From Blasia pusilla (Eukaryota > Marchantiophyta > Marchantiopsida > Blasiales), in NCBI GenBank assembly GCA_050084515.1, contig CM114273.1, forward strand, positions 17,546,001 through 17,610,000: DNA of 64,000 nt, in the 5' to 3' direction. The notes beneath the pieces are model-generated. The model saw nothing but the letters and a program-made list of their open reading frames with translations, had not been told where the DNA came from and made no database searches. This document shows, piece after piece, positions 44,708 through 54,623 of this stretch; positions within the stretch are counted from its first letter, which is position 1; each line of letters opens with the position of its first letter. The position numbers and the translations under genes were made by a program.

Positions 44708-46453
44708 TCAAACTCCGGCAGACTTCAATATTGGTTCCTGCGATAGAATCTGCTTCACTCGGTTGAATGCCTCATTAACTTCCTGGGTCCAAGTCGTGTT
44801 GGCAAACTTTGCTGTCCAATCCGTGAGAGGTCTCACAATTCCCGAAAATGTTTTCACATAAGTGCGATAGAACTGCACCGCACCTATGAATCTCCTCATC
44901 CCCTTTATAGTGGATGGGGGTTCCCACTCGACAATCACTTTCACCTTCTCCATGTCTGGATTGACGCCATCTGCACTGACCACGTGACCCAAGAATTTGA
45001 TCTTACTCAAACCAAATTCTCTCTTCTCTACATTCGCATACAGCTGATTTTCCCTTAGCTTAGACAAGACCGCTCTCACATGTCGAACGTGCTCCTCTAG
45101 TGACTTCGAATAGATAAGTATGTCATCAATAGAGATGATAACATACTCATCCATTTCCTTGTGAAAAATGGAGTTCATCAATGTGGTGAACGTTGGAGGG
45201 GCGTTACATAGACCGAATGGCATCACTACAAACTCAAAGGAACCGTATCTTGTCCTACACGCAGTCTTCTCCACATCTGCCTCGGCAATCCAAATCTGGT
45301 AATATCCTGAGTTCAAGTCAATCCTACTGAAATATCTCGCACCTGCCAGCCTATCAAAGAGATCATCTATCCTTGGTAGAGGATAATTTTTCCGAACCGT
45401 CACTTTATTCAGCGCACGGTAATCAACACACAGCCTCATCTTTCCATCCTTCTTCTTTACAAAAAGAACAGGTGCTCCATAAGGTGACTTGCTAGTCCTA
45501 ATGTAACCCTTTTCCAAGAGCTCACTTAACTTCTTTTTCAACTCAAGAAGTTCCTCTTGATTCAACCTATATGGTGCTTTTGAAGGCGGTTGGGAACCGG
45601 GTATGATCTCTATCTTATGATCAACGGCTCTATGTGGCGGAAATTCAGTCGGAAGCTCATTTGTCAAGACATCCTCAAACTCCTGGACCACTTCCTGGAG
45701 TGGTTCTGGGATTCCCCTTGAAGCAGTGTCCTGATCTCTACGTACACTGCTTGTAGCCTCCTCCACTTGTCTGATCAAGCAGAGAAATCCATCCTCCAAC
45801 TCGGTCATGCTCCTCCTTGTAATCGAGTTCACTAACTCCTTTTTCGCCGGAACCTCACGGACCAACCGCACCTGTAACCGTTTGCCTTTTAGCAAGACGC
45901 TCAACCTCAAGGGTCTACGTCTTAACTCCACCTCATACGCATCTAGGAATGTATTCCCCAAGACTTCGTCAATGCCATCCATTTTGCACACAGTGAAATT
46001 CTCCTTCAACTCGAATACCCCGCATCCTATTGTCAAACCCAAGACCAAATCAGAAGTCCGATGAGACTTGCCTCCTACAAATCCTACTCGAATGGGCTCA
46101 TCCGCCTTAGAGGTAGACAACCCCAGTTCCTTCACGATTCTTGGGCTTAGGAAGGAGTGCGAAGCACCTGTATCCACGAGCAACAACACATCGCGATCAG
46201 CAATCTTGGATCTTAGGTACACCAAATTGTGCGTCCTCTTGATGACCTGAAGGGACGTCTCGAGATCGCCCGCCAGCAGATGCTTAGCAGCAAACGCAAT
46301 CCCATTACTAACCTTCGGTTTCGAACACACTTTCGCCAGGTGCCCCGGTTCGCCACAATTGTAGCATACGACCTTGCCATTCCCTGACTTCGAGTGTTGT
46401 CCTCCTTTCGGCTTCGCATGAAATTCCACTCGTTTTGCTTCCGGGGCAGACAA
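44708..46453 (-). CDS. Zinc knuckle, protease and reverse transcriptase of the nested chromovirus
   Basis: A 581-codon open minus frame. Near residue 31 there is a CCHC knuckle (CYNCGEPGHLAKVC). Protease follows near residue 92 (LLLVDTGASHSF, with D-T-G). RT begins near residue 300: YRLNQEELLELKKKL, SPYGAPVLFVKKKDGKMRLC, YRALNKVTVRKNYPLPR, FSRIDLNSGYYQI, VMPFGLCNAPPTF, then VIISIDDILIYS. The catalytic box is SIDD where Y/F-IDD or FVDD is usual, so one residue is altered beside the Asp pair. The same frame continues upstream into gag past two TAG codons. The 3' end breaks where RNase H should begin. Confidence 0.88.
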   Translation of the reverse strand: MSAPEAKRVEFHAKPKGGQHSKSGNGKVVCYNCGEPGHLAKVCSKPKVSNGIAFAAKHLLAGDLETSLQVIKRTHNLVYLRSKIADRDVLLLVDTGASHSFLSPRIVKELGLSTSKADEPIRVGFVGGKSHRTSDLVLGLTIGCGVFELKENFTVCKMDGIDEVLGNTFLDAYEVELRRRPLRLSVLLKGKRLQVRLVREVPAKKELVNSITRRSMTELEDGFLCLIRQVEEATSSVRRDQDTASRGIPEPLQEVVQEFEDVLTNELPTEFPPHRAVDHKIEIIPGSQPPSKAPYRLNQEELLELKKKLSELLEKGYIRTSKSPYGAPVLFVKKKDGKMRLCVDYRALNKVTVRKNYPLPRIDDLFDRLAGARYFSRIDLNSGYYQIWIAEADVEKTACRTRYGSFEFVVMPFGLCNAPPTFTTLMNSIFHKEMDEYVIISIDDILIYSKSLEEHVRHVRAVLSKLRENQLYANVEKREFGLSKIKFLGHVVSADGVNPDMEKVKVIVEWEPPSTIKGMRRFIGAVQFYRTYVKTFSGIVRPLTDWTAKFANTTWTQEVNEAFNRVKQILSQEPILKSAGV

Positions 46454-47357
46454 CTCCCCTGGATCGTGCTAGCCCCCACTCCAGACTCTTTTGAACACCT
46501 CCTTATTTTTCGACTTCTTCGAAAAACCTTTTGGCTCGAAGGGTTTCTAGGTTTGGACCTCATCGTCCCCAATCCTCTCCGCTAGCTTCAGAAGATCCGC
46601 GCAGGTCTCTGGCAACGTCGGCATTCGGTAAAGGGCCTTTTCAGCGCTGGGCTTGAGTCCACTAATGAAGATAGCCTTCTTCACGTGCTCATCCATCTTT
46701 GGAATAGAAGTCAGTTTCGCACTACACTCCCTCACATATGCGCTTAAGGAACCACTCTGCCGCATCCGCACGCATTCCACCGTGTCGCGCAACCCTTGGT
46801 ACTCCGGAGTAAATCGATCCCCAATCAACACCTTGAACTCCTCCCAACTCAGAGGTGACTCGTCGCCCACATATTCCTCTCGTTGAGCTGTCCACCATTG
46901 TAGCGCACGATCCTTCAGGAAAGTAACGACTACCGTCACCTTGTCCGCTTTCGTTGCCCTCTCGCCTCAAATACGATTCGATTCGTAAGGAAATCCTTCA
47001 CTTTCATGGCGCCCACCCGAGTGAATGGCGTGGGCAGGTTTGTCTTTGCGAGCTTTTTGCCCGCACCGGAGTTCGAGTGGCCTCTAACTCTGCAATCCGC
47101 TTGCTTTGCTGGGACATCTGCTCCACCAATAGCTTCAACAAGTCCAACGTCTGGCTCGACTCGGTCCGTTCCCCTGAGTTTGGGCCCGATGGCTCCGCGG
47201 AAGGATTCGCCTCTAGGACGTCCTCACGACTAGAGTTCAGCTCTTCGGGAGTCTCCGTCTCCTCCATAGCTTCACGATCCGGCATTGGTTCCTCTCTTGG
47301 TTCACGTCGCTTGATTCGGCGCTTCTTGGGTGGTTCTCCATCGATCGCCATTTTCAA
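46454..47357 (-). pseudogene. Gag of the nested chromovirus
   Basis: The probable start is near 47351-47357 (MKMAIDGEPPKKRRIKRREP), a basic and then acidic N-terminus with a short coiled coil (LLKLLVEQMSQQSKRIAELE). After a frame change near 46950-47000 the capsid-like core reads KDRALQWWTAQREEY, SWEEFKVLIGDRFTPEYQ and LPETCADLLKLAERIGDDE. TAG 46547 and a second TAG near 46470 lie in frame before the zinc knuckle, both where CAG (Gln) would fit. The product would form the particle. Confidence 0.8.
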
Positions 47358-47482
47358 GCCAACTCACTCAGATCTCCTCCTCGTTTCTTGCGTCCCTCCT
47401 CGAGCGTCTGAGTCTAGCCGTTACCTTGAGTTTTCCCAAGCGTCCGGTTGATCCCACGACCCAAAGTTCTCGCTCACCAAGG

Positions 47483-47498
47483 ATTAGCTCTGACACCA
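47483..47498 (-). promoter_or_regulatory. Primer binding site, tRNA-iMet type
   Basis: On the minus strand, two bases after the 5' LTR, the sequence reads TGGTGTCAGAGCTAAT. It resembles the plant initiator-Met primer site TGGTATCAGAGC with one change in the first twelve bases. Confidence 0.75.
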
Positions 47499-47500
47499 CT

Positions 47501-48501
47501 TGTCGCGCCCCTACTCTCTTTGAACGTCAATCTTTAGTGTTGCGGAAGCGTACGTTGATGAGGGTCACGATCTCATCACCGATCGCACCCAAACACACAC
47601 TCGTTAGTCGGGCGGGCCAACTAAGCGTTCCAACCCACCGAGTTCTCAACTCGGCGTCTCATCAAGCTCACCCTTCCTTAGTTCCTAGTTTCCAAAACAC
47701 GGCAAGTCCTTCAAGACTTGGAAGCAGACTTCTGGTTAGTCGGGGATGCGAAAACGACACTTCATGCGCGCATAGCGATCCCAACATTCAACGGACCTCG
47801 TGTGAGTTCCAAACCGAGACCCAAGTAATTGAGTCGGGGTGAAATCAAGAGGGATGTCTAAAATCACCTCAATAGACTTGGTGCAGGTTTTCCAACCCAA
47901 CCCCAAACTCGCGTTCCGTTCCATGCCCTTGGGCGCCCCTGTGGCGCCCAAAGTGGGGTTCGGGTTCCAAGCACTCTCAAGACCTTCCCCTTACTAGTAC
48001 TTCTGGGATTCTCCAATAAACCCCCCCCTCCCCTTGGAAAAGGAGGGTCGGGCCCTTCATTGTGGCCCTCAACCCGACTCTACTTACAGTCGTTTCCGGG
48101 TTATTTCTCAGCCGTTGCTGAAGCGTTTGCAAAGATCTTTAGTGCGTTTGAACCAACTTTCCATAAGCTTTCTAACGCACCCTTATTTAATCCAAACTCA
48201 TCTTGGAGCTAAAAGTTATGGCCATAAATACAGTCGGAAACTCTCAAACGCTAGTGGCGTTCCAAATCCGGATTCTTCCTTTTGGCAACCCACTTTCTAG
48301 ACTCGACTTCTTTCAAGTCTCATTGCGCGTTTGGTCCAGGTTTCTCGGTCGTGACCACAACATCTGAAACGCGACGCCTCGCTCGCGTCTCGTCTCTCGT
48401 CTCCTCTTTGAGACTACTCCAATGCGCAAACCATCTTAGCGTGAGCCTGCTAATGTTCCGATGTTCCGCTTGGCACTCGTTTGGTCATGAGGGTCGCGAC
48501 A
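47501..48501 (-). repeat. 5' LTR of the nested chromovirus
   Basis: 1001 bp with the same TGTCGCG/CGCGACA ends as the other LTR. In the minus orientation this one lies before gag, next to the primer binding site. Confidence 0.95.
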
Positions 48502-49035
48502 TTGATGGAGTCCGACAAGCTTACATGGAAGCTTGCTAGGTGGGCTCTTTTGTTGCAGGAGTATGACTTCCAGGTGGTGCATAGACCTAGGACATTGAAC
48601 CAGGATGCAGATGGTTTGAGTTGTAACCCATGCCCGAGTCAGCGAGATGCGATTGGAGCTCCTTGGCATGGTGAGAGTGATGAGGAGTTGGTGCCATGAT
48701 GGCATGCGTCAGCCTATTTGGGCTTGTTGGCTATGGAGAGCCAGATTGTTGAGACTTCGATGGCGAGGTCTGATGGAGAGTCCTTAGATCCAGAGGCCGG
48801 TGAGGAGGCGACAAGTGACCGAGACATTCACGACGATGGAGTGGTCTTGGAGTACCTACGTACTGGCTACGTCGCGAGCACAGTGGGTGCTAGAGAGCGG
48901 GATCGGATCCTACAACGAGCCAAACGGTTCCGGTGGGAGGGGACACATATGTTGCGAGTGTGGGAGGATGGTAGAGTGCGTGTAGTGCCTCATCCTAGAG
49001 TGTGTACTTCTTGTCTCGTTGTTTGGATGCCATGA
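48502..49035 (+). pseudogene. RNase H end and downstream spacer of the old gypsy element
   Basis: It starts with TTGAT, the right target-site copy. The frame continues the RNase H that breaks off at 41138: KLTWKLARWALLLQEYDFQV, then HRPRTLNQDADGLS, the usual end of RNase H. A stop at about 48697 is followed by an acidic spacer in another frame and then RVVPHPRVCTS near 49000, resembling the start of an integrase zinc region. The element ends at about 49035, where repeat sequence takes over, so integrase is lost. Confidence 0.85.
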
Positions 49036-49104
49036 GTTAGCATGGGATCGTGCGTGTTTGTGTGTGTGTTCGGTGACAACGATGTTTATTGTGTAACGAT
49101 GTGT

Positions 49105-49330
49105 ATGCGCATGACAAAGGCATCTCTGTCCCTCCTCAAAGACCCTAAGCTCCTTATATATCCCGTCACTCCACATCGGATATCAAATCCAATCCAGATA
49201 CTACCGAGCATGAATCCCTGCCGATGCGCCTGGCTGTAAGCCCTACCTTAAGCCGTAGGCTACGCGGTCTTAAACACAAGACTATGGCAATCTAAGGCCT
49301 TAGTAAATTACTACCAATTAGCGTAACGTA
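49105..49330 (-). repeat. Dispersed repeat, inverted partial copy
   Basis: The reverse complement matches 20100-20293, including GATTTGATATC and GGGATTCATNCTCGGTAGTATC blocks. It abuts the truncated gypsy element and may mark the break that removed its integrase. Confidence 0.8.
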
Positions 49331-50972
49331 TTACACTTGTCTCTATCCTTCCAATCGAGAAGATTCTCTCATAGAGCCGCAATATGTTATGGATTATTTA
49401 AAATCATATTCATTTTCCGAATTTTCATTTGACGTAGGAATGTAATCTCACTGGATATTTTCAAAATATAAATTGGCCAAACAATTCTGGTAACAGTTCG
49501 GTTCCGCCCGACCATTCGATGCGCATCCAAACTGCGTACACAGTGGTTTGTGTGGATGAAGATGATCGTGGGAACGCTTGCACAAGAGCTTCCGGCCAAT
49601 AAAGGCTATGCTGACCACTTCGGTTATCTTTAGATCCTAGCCTCCTACCAATCCGAGGAAGGAGTTAGGGTTGAATGCATGGCCAATCGGAGCGGTTGAT
49701 AGAATGGACGGCGTGCTTTATTCCCTCCGTATTTTAGCGGGAGTCGCTAGCAGCCAAAGTGGGAACGTCCAATTGGAAGAATTTGGATGGGACGAATAAT
49801 GGGATGCCATCCACGCAAGTTCCATTGGTTGAAGCGTGACGACAGGTCACGTTGGGTTCTTGCATAGCGACTGATGGGCCGGCACGTGGAGACCCTGAGT
49901 TAGAAACCTTTGGAGGTAGGCCGTGATACTTCTCGGAGAGAAGTTGTCTCCGAAACCCCGGGTGTTTACAAAGGATCTGTTGGACATGAGCCTCGACGAA
50001 GTCTATCCAATGGATAAGAGAGGTGGAAATTCTCTTGAGCTTCAGGATTCCCCTCAACCTGGGAGGATCTCACACGAGTATGGTCCGAATCCCCCTATCC
50101 CAGCTTATCCCTGCCTGCGTAAGGAGAATTTGAAGTCTGCGACGGACGGACTGTCTTTTGCTGTTGGCGAGCAGTTTCCATAATAACTGTTACGGCCCTT
50201 CCGTGACGTGGCGATGGAAAGTCGAGTCCGTCCGGGCGAACGTAGAAGGATGGAACTGGGAAGAGCCCAGTCGGGTCGGGACGGGGAGGGCTACCGTGAC
50301 CCGTCACGCTAATAGCAAGTGTGAGCTTGAGATGAGATATGCTTTACCCTGAGATTCGTGGAACGAAGGGCAGGAGCGGAGTGGGGTGGGGGACTTTCCC
50401 ACGATCTCGCTATACGAGCAAGAAGTGAGCTGGAGTCAGCTGTGCCATGTTTTCTAAATGCAGTAAAATAAACGTCCAAGAGCTTCAATCGAGAGTCTGG
50501 GCGTTTAGACCCTTCGCTGTGGCAGACGGTTTCGAGGTGTTGCGTCCATCTGAGGAGGAGACAGAGATGGAGGGATGGATGGATGGATGTTCCATGTACC
50601 GCCGATTCGAAACACCGCGCGTATGTCTCCATCAATCATTTGCCCAACAGTACTGCAGAGTCCTTCTTTCCTTCCTCGTTTGGGTTAGTTAGCTATAGGT
50701 GGATTTGTCGTTTGGGATGTAACTGGGCGAGGCCTGGTGTCGCGACATCCGTCGTGCGGAAGGCACGAGCGCGGAGCGGCTATGGACGAAGCTCGAGGCG
50801 GCCGTGGGGCTCGGGGTGCCGCCTTGGGCACCGGAATGCCGGAGTGACTTAAGTCTCACGTCAAAGATCCGCGGGTCTCGATCTCGCAGCAGAGAGCTGC
50901 GCAGTGCGGATGGGCTCCACATCCCTGGCCGAGTTAACGACCAACTCACGAGATGGCACCGCGAGTCCGGGA
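49331..50972. other. No recognisable gene
   Basis: GC-richer than most of the window, with short frames on both strands. No domain is recognised. Confidence 0.4.
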
Positions 50973-51032
50973 TTCTTTGAGTCCCCCTCTTTTGTACTTC
51001 CGATGGGTTTTCCATCACTCGTTTTTATCGAA
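50973..51032 (+). repeat. 60-bp direct repeat, copy 1
   Basis: CTTTGAGTCCCCCTCTTTTG, then a shared stretch to ATCGAAGTGCATC, recurs at 53366-53430 with one extra C and few changes. Confidence 0.85.
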
Positions 51033-51149
51033 GTGCATCTTTCACTTGTCCGGGATTCGGGAAGACGAGCGAAATGGGTGGACGGCGAAGGAAGAGAATC
51101 GGCATCGGCGGACCTTGACGCTCGGACGCCGCCCGACGAACCGAGTACT

Positions 51150-51187
51150 AAACTGGAAAAATAAAATAAATAAATAAAATAAAATAT
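51150..51187 (+). repeat. AAATA-type simple repeat
   Basis: A run built from AAAT and AAATA units in otherwise GC-rich sequence. Confidence 0.8.
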
Positions 51188-53365
51188 CTCTTCCCCTACA
51201 TAGAGGAGCGCGCACGTCGTCCACAGAACCTGCCTCCCTCCGGAGTCCGGAGAGAGTCCCTGTTTCGGTCGGGCTCTTCGCGCAGGAGGCTCCACCACCA
51301 TGTGCAGTGCCGGCCCCCACTCTATTGGCGGTCGTACTTACCCTGCCGTGCTGCGTCAGGAGGTCGAACCGTCGAAAGAAGCAGCAGAAGTAGTCGCAGA
51401 TCGGCTTTGCGTGCGCTAGATCGATCTATAATTGGTTTCATGTACTTGTGCCGCCCGCTAGCTAGGGTTTCATCTCCTTCCTTGTAGTTCCGCTCCCAGT
51501 TGAACTGGGAAAAAAAATCATGTCACAACGGCCGCCGCAGCGTTCGACAGCCCGTACTCATCAACCCACTGCTACGGTGCTACCACTTCGGAGAGTCGTA
51601 ATTTTGTACGTGGCAGATGCTGCGGTTGTCTGCCCGTCTGTCTGTCTGTCTGCCTGCCATTTGTCGCCGAGGCGTCGTCGTCATCGCGACCGGGCTGTCT
51701 GCAGCTGAGCTCCAGCGCTCAAGGCGTTCACGAATCGCAGACCGAACGCCCTTTCGATCGCGACGGACTGTTGGATAGATGGTTCGTGTCTGCGCCTGCC
51801 TTCCCCGCCTCGAGTATAATCACCCACAACCACCGCCAACTCAGTCGTGCTCGCGCGGCTCTACCGAAGAAAGAAAGGATCACCCGTTTTTCTCGCTCGC
51901 TTCTCGAGTTCATCGACGGTTCAGCGGTCCCTTCGGTCGTGCATGTGCCTGGATTTTTTCACGTTGTCCCCAGGACCACCGCCTCCCTCCCTCTTTCGCC
52001 CGATCGATCGTACAATACATGCTATTTCTAGGGTATTTTCGGCTTATCAGCACGTTCCAGTTCCAGCCATCCTCGGTTTGCACATGCCAAACTTGGTGTT
52101 GAGGGTGGAACACAAGAAAGCTTGAAAATCGAGATAGACTTGTAAGGTCTTATTTCCATGGTCGCGCATCGAAGGGTTGACGCCCACCCAACGCGACTGT
52201 CAATCGTCTTGGACTTGTATGGGTGATTACCAAGTTTCTCGGGCTTTGAACCCTCCTCTCGAACACTACTACCATGATACCATCATCTCGTGCACAAGAT
52301 GGACGCGCACCCGGAAATCAATCGTAAGCTTACTCCTTAACTTTCGTTCAACAGGAAGAAGCCCATGGTCATTGTTTATTCTCTTCCTAATCCAACGTCT
52401 TCTAGACATTGGACTAGAAGACACTGGACTTCGTTGCAGAGACTCGTATGATCCTATAGAGTCGTTTTCCAGCTCAATAGTTTCATTCATCAATAGTAAG
52501 TTTGACCGATGCCAGTTTTTATCACCAATAGTCCATCGTCTAGATAGAGGCAAGCGAGGTATGCACACACTCACTCACTTTACTTATCAAGCCTTTTGTC
52601 CTCACCCTACATTGTCCGTTACACTAGAAAATATATAAATCCTCAAGCGCATCTACTCACTCCACAACAAAAGAATCCGACCCTCCCCCATTCCCTCGCA
52701 CGTCCATGTCCTCTAGCGCGTGCGAGGAGTTCCGAAGGTATTGACTTGGAACGAATCGCGTACAAGCAATGCACGAGTCCCCGGTACCCCACTCTAATCG
52801 AGTCTTTCTCACAAACAACGCACACAAGCAGCCAGCGAGGGAGCCAGCGAGGGAGCCTGCGTAGCGCTTCGTGCGCCAAGGAGTAATGGGAACGGTAGTG
52901 CTTGGATTTATCGATGCGTCGGGAGTACTTTGAACCCCCCTCAAGTGAGCATCCGAGCACTTTTGACTCCAGCTTTGTGGCTGCGATTTTGCAGCCTTTG
53001 GAGGGAGACCACAAACTCAACGATTCCTGCTTCTCCCTGTGAGTGGGAGCACACTCAGCATTTGTCCTGTGGGGTGGGATGCTTTTGCCGTAATCCCCCA
53101 CGAGGACAGAGCCGACCGGTCCCACAGGCAAGGGTGGGAAGATGCCGCGTTACGTCCGCTACTTCACGCTCCCCCTCATATCTTCTCTCCTCTTCTCCTC
53201 AAATTCCACAGTCCAAAGTTCAAACCTCAAACCAAACGCAATCCAACAGAGGAAAGTCTTTAAGTCATGATTTGGTTGTTTGTTCGCAACGCGCAAATTG
53301 GGCTCATGTGACTACGCCTACTTCGTCCTATCCTAATCCAATCTATCCAATCAGGTTTTGACTCT
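51188..53365. other. No recognisable gene; small simple repeats
   Basis: It contains a TCTG run at 51636-51658 and a 12-bp unit (AGCCAGCGAGGG) repeated near 52830-52855. Frames are short and overlap on both strands without recognisable domains. Confidence 0.45.
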
Positions 53366-53430
53366 TTGAGTCCCCCCCTCTTTTGTACTTCCGATGGGTT
53401 TTCCATCACACGTTTTTATCGAAGTGCATC
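53366..53430 (+). repeat. 60-bp direct repeat, copy 2
   Basis: Second copy of the segment at 50973-51032. Confidence 0.85.
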
Positions 53431-54507
53431 ATTTCCTCCTAATCCAATCTATCCTAACGAAGAACGGTGGAAACATCGTAAGCTCATGATTCATTCGCAT
53501 GATTCTTCCTCTCCCCACCTTTACCAATTCAAACCCACGCACACGAAAGTTGTTAACCCTCATGATTCGATTTTTCCTCACGGACGCGAATGGAGCGCGC
53601 GTGCTTTTGGGTGCCGCCTCCTCTTCGTCTCGCCGTATCGAACGCTGAGCGGATGACGATGACGAACGGCGAAAGGTCGTGAACTCATGATTCTTTCGTT
53701 GCTTTGGAAACACAAATTGCCGCGGTTTCGTTGAGGTTCATCCTTAACAGTTAACGAGAGATTGAGTGCGTTTTCTTTCACGCGCCGTTTGTGCTGACTT
53801 TGCCGCACGCGCTTATTGTCCCTACCACATCCAATCCCTTATTATCCTCGCCATCTCCCTGTCCCTCTCTCACTCCAGCCATCGCTCTCGCACTTCCGTC
53901 ACGGTAACTCCACTTTGGCGACAATTCTTCATCGAAACAGCACACCATTCTTACCTTCGTTGCGGTGACACCATTTGGCTTGCGGTACGTGATGATGAAC
54001 TTCTCTTTCTCTACTCTATTGAATAAACTACTCTATTGAAAGAAAGGGGAGTGCTTCTTATGCTTGGCCCCCACAACTCTTTTTGGTTTCGAAGGTCGGT
54101 ACATGTTGACATGTGCAGATTGGAAAAATAGATTTGTTTTCACCCATCCCCCTTCCTTTCTCCAAACTCTCAAATATGTACTTAAGAGATTTTAAATGAC
54201 ATAAAATAACACACTTCCCTTTTTTTTTCAGCAGAATCCACTCTAACAATCTCTAACCTATTATATGCTCTTACCTCAAATGGATTTGGAGCTCTCCTCT
54301 AGGACACACTGTCTAAAATAATTACATGTGTCATATTAAGTCCACTAAACCATCACATCTTCTTGATGCGCTATTCCACTACCTCACAACTTCTTACACT
54401 ATGGGGGACCACGTTAGTTTTCCCAAATGCACATTAAAAAAAAATTATACTTATGCACGTCAAAATTCTTGATTGAGAGTCATAAAAGCCACTTGCTTTT
54501 AGTATTA
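53431..54507. other. No recognisable gene
   Basis: Short frames only; AT content rises toward the Helitron 3' end. Confidence 0.4.
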
Positions 54508-54529
54508 CTAGTAAGAATGCAAGGCATCC
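54508..54529 (-). other. Candidate Helitron 3' terminus with hairpin
   Basis: On the minus strand a six-base stem (GGATGC/GCATTC, one wobble pair, CTT loop) is followed by TTA and CTAG, then T. Helitrons end in CTRR after a short hairpin and insert between A and T. The stem is short, so this is tentative. Confidence 0.4.
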
Positions 54530-54623
54530 AAATTTAGCATATATAAAATTAATAAGTGAAGCATTACAAAATTTAGAAAATATGGGTCAATATTAAATTT
54601 TACACATATAATGTTATTTTAAT

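Larger units (their letters stand above)
41139..48501 (-). mobile_element. Nested chromovirus (Ty3/gypsy with chromodomain), 7363 bp
   Basis: Bounded by two LTRs of about 1 kb that start TGTCGCG and end CGCGACA, with TTGAT duplicated on both sides. Genes run on the minus strand: gag, zinc knuckle, protease, RT, RNase H, integrase and chromodomain. It sits inside the RNase H of the older gypsy element. The host frame continues correctly across the site when one TTGAT is counted, so the insertion is younger than that element. LTRs are nearly identical apart from scattered small indels and substitutions, but the coding part has at least three frameshifts. Confidence 0.95.
35765..49035 (+). mobile_element. 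Old Ty3/gypsy element with DNA methyltransferase, split by a nested insertion
   Basis: Order on the plus strand: gag, zinc knuckle, protease, cytosine-5 DNA methyltransferase, reverse transcriptase, RNase H (interrupted at 41138, resumed at 48502), then the spacer before integrase. It ends near 49035 against a dispersed repeat; integrase and the 3' LTR are missing. The 5' boundary is uncertain. The element is inactive: many stops and several frameshifts. A shorter relative with gag and protease sequence lies at 12537-13400. Ty3/gypsy assignment rests on the RT-RNase H order and the RT motifs. Confidence 0.85.

Noticed and set aside
50861-51320. Overlapping 90-146-codon frames on both strands in GC-rich sequence
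   Set aside because: High GC lengthens chance frames; both strands are equally open and no domain is seen.
51335-51360. GTACTTACCCTG resembles the start of U1 snRNA
   Set aside because: The match is short, and no upstream element or U1 body follows.
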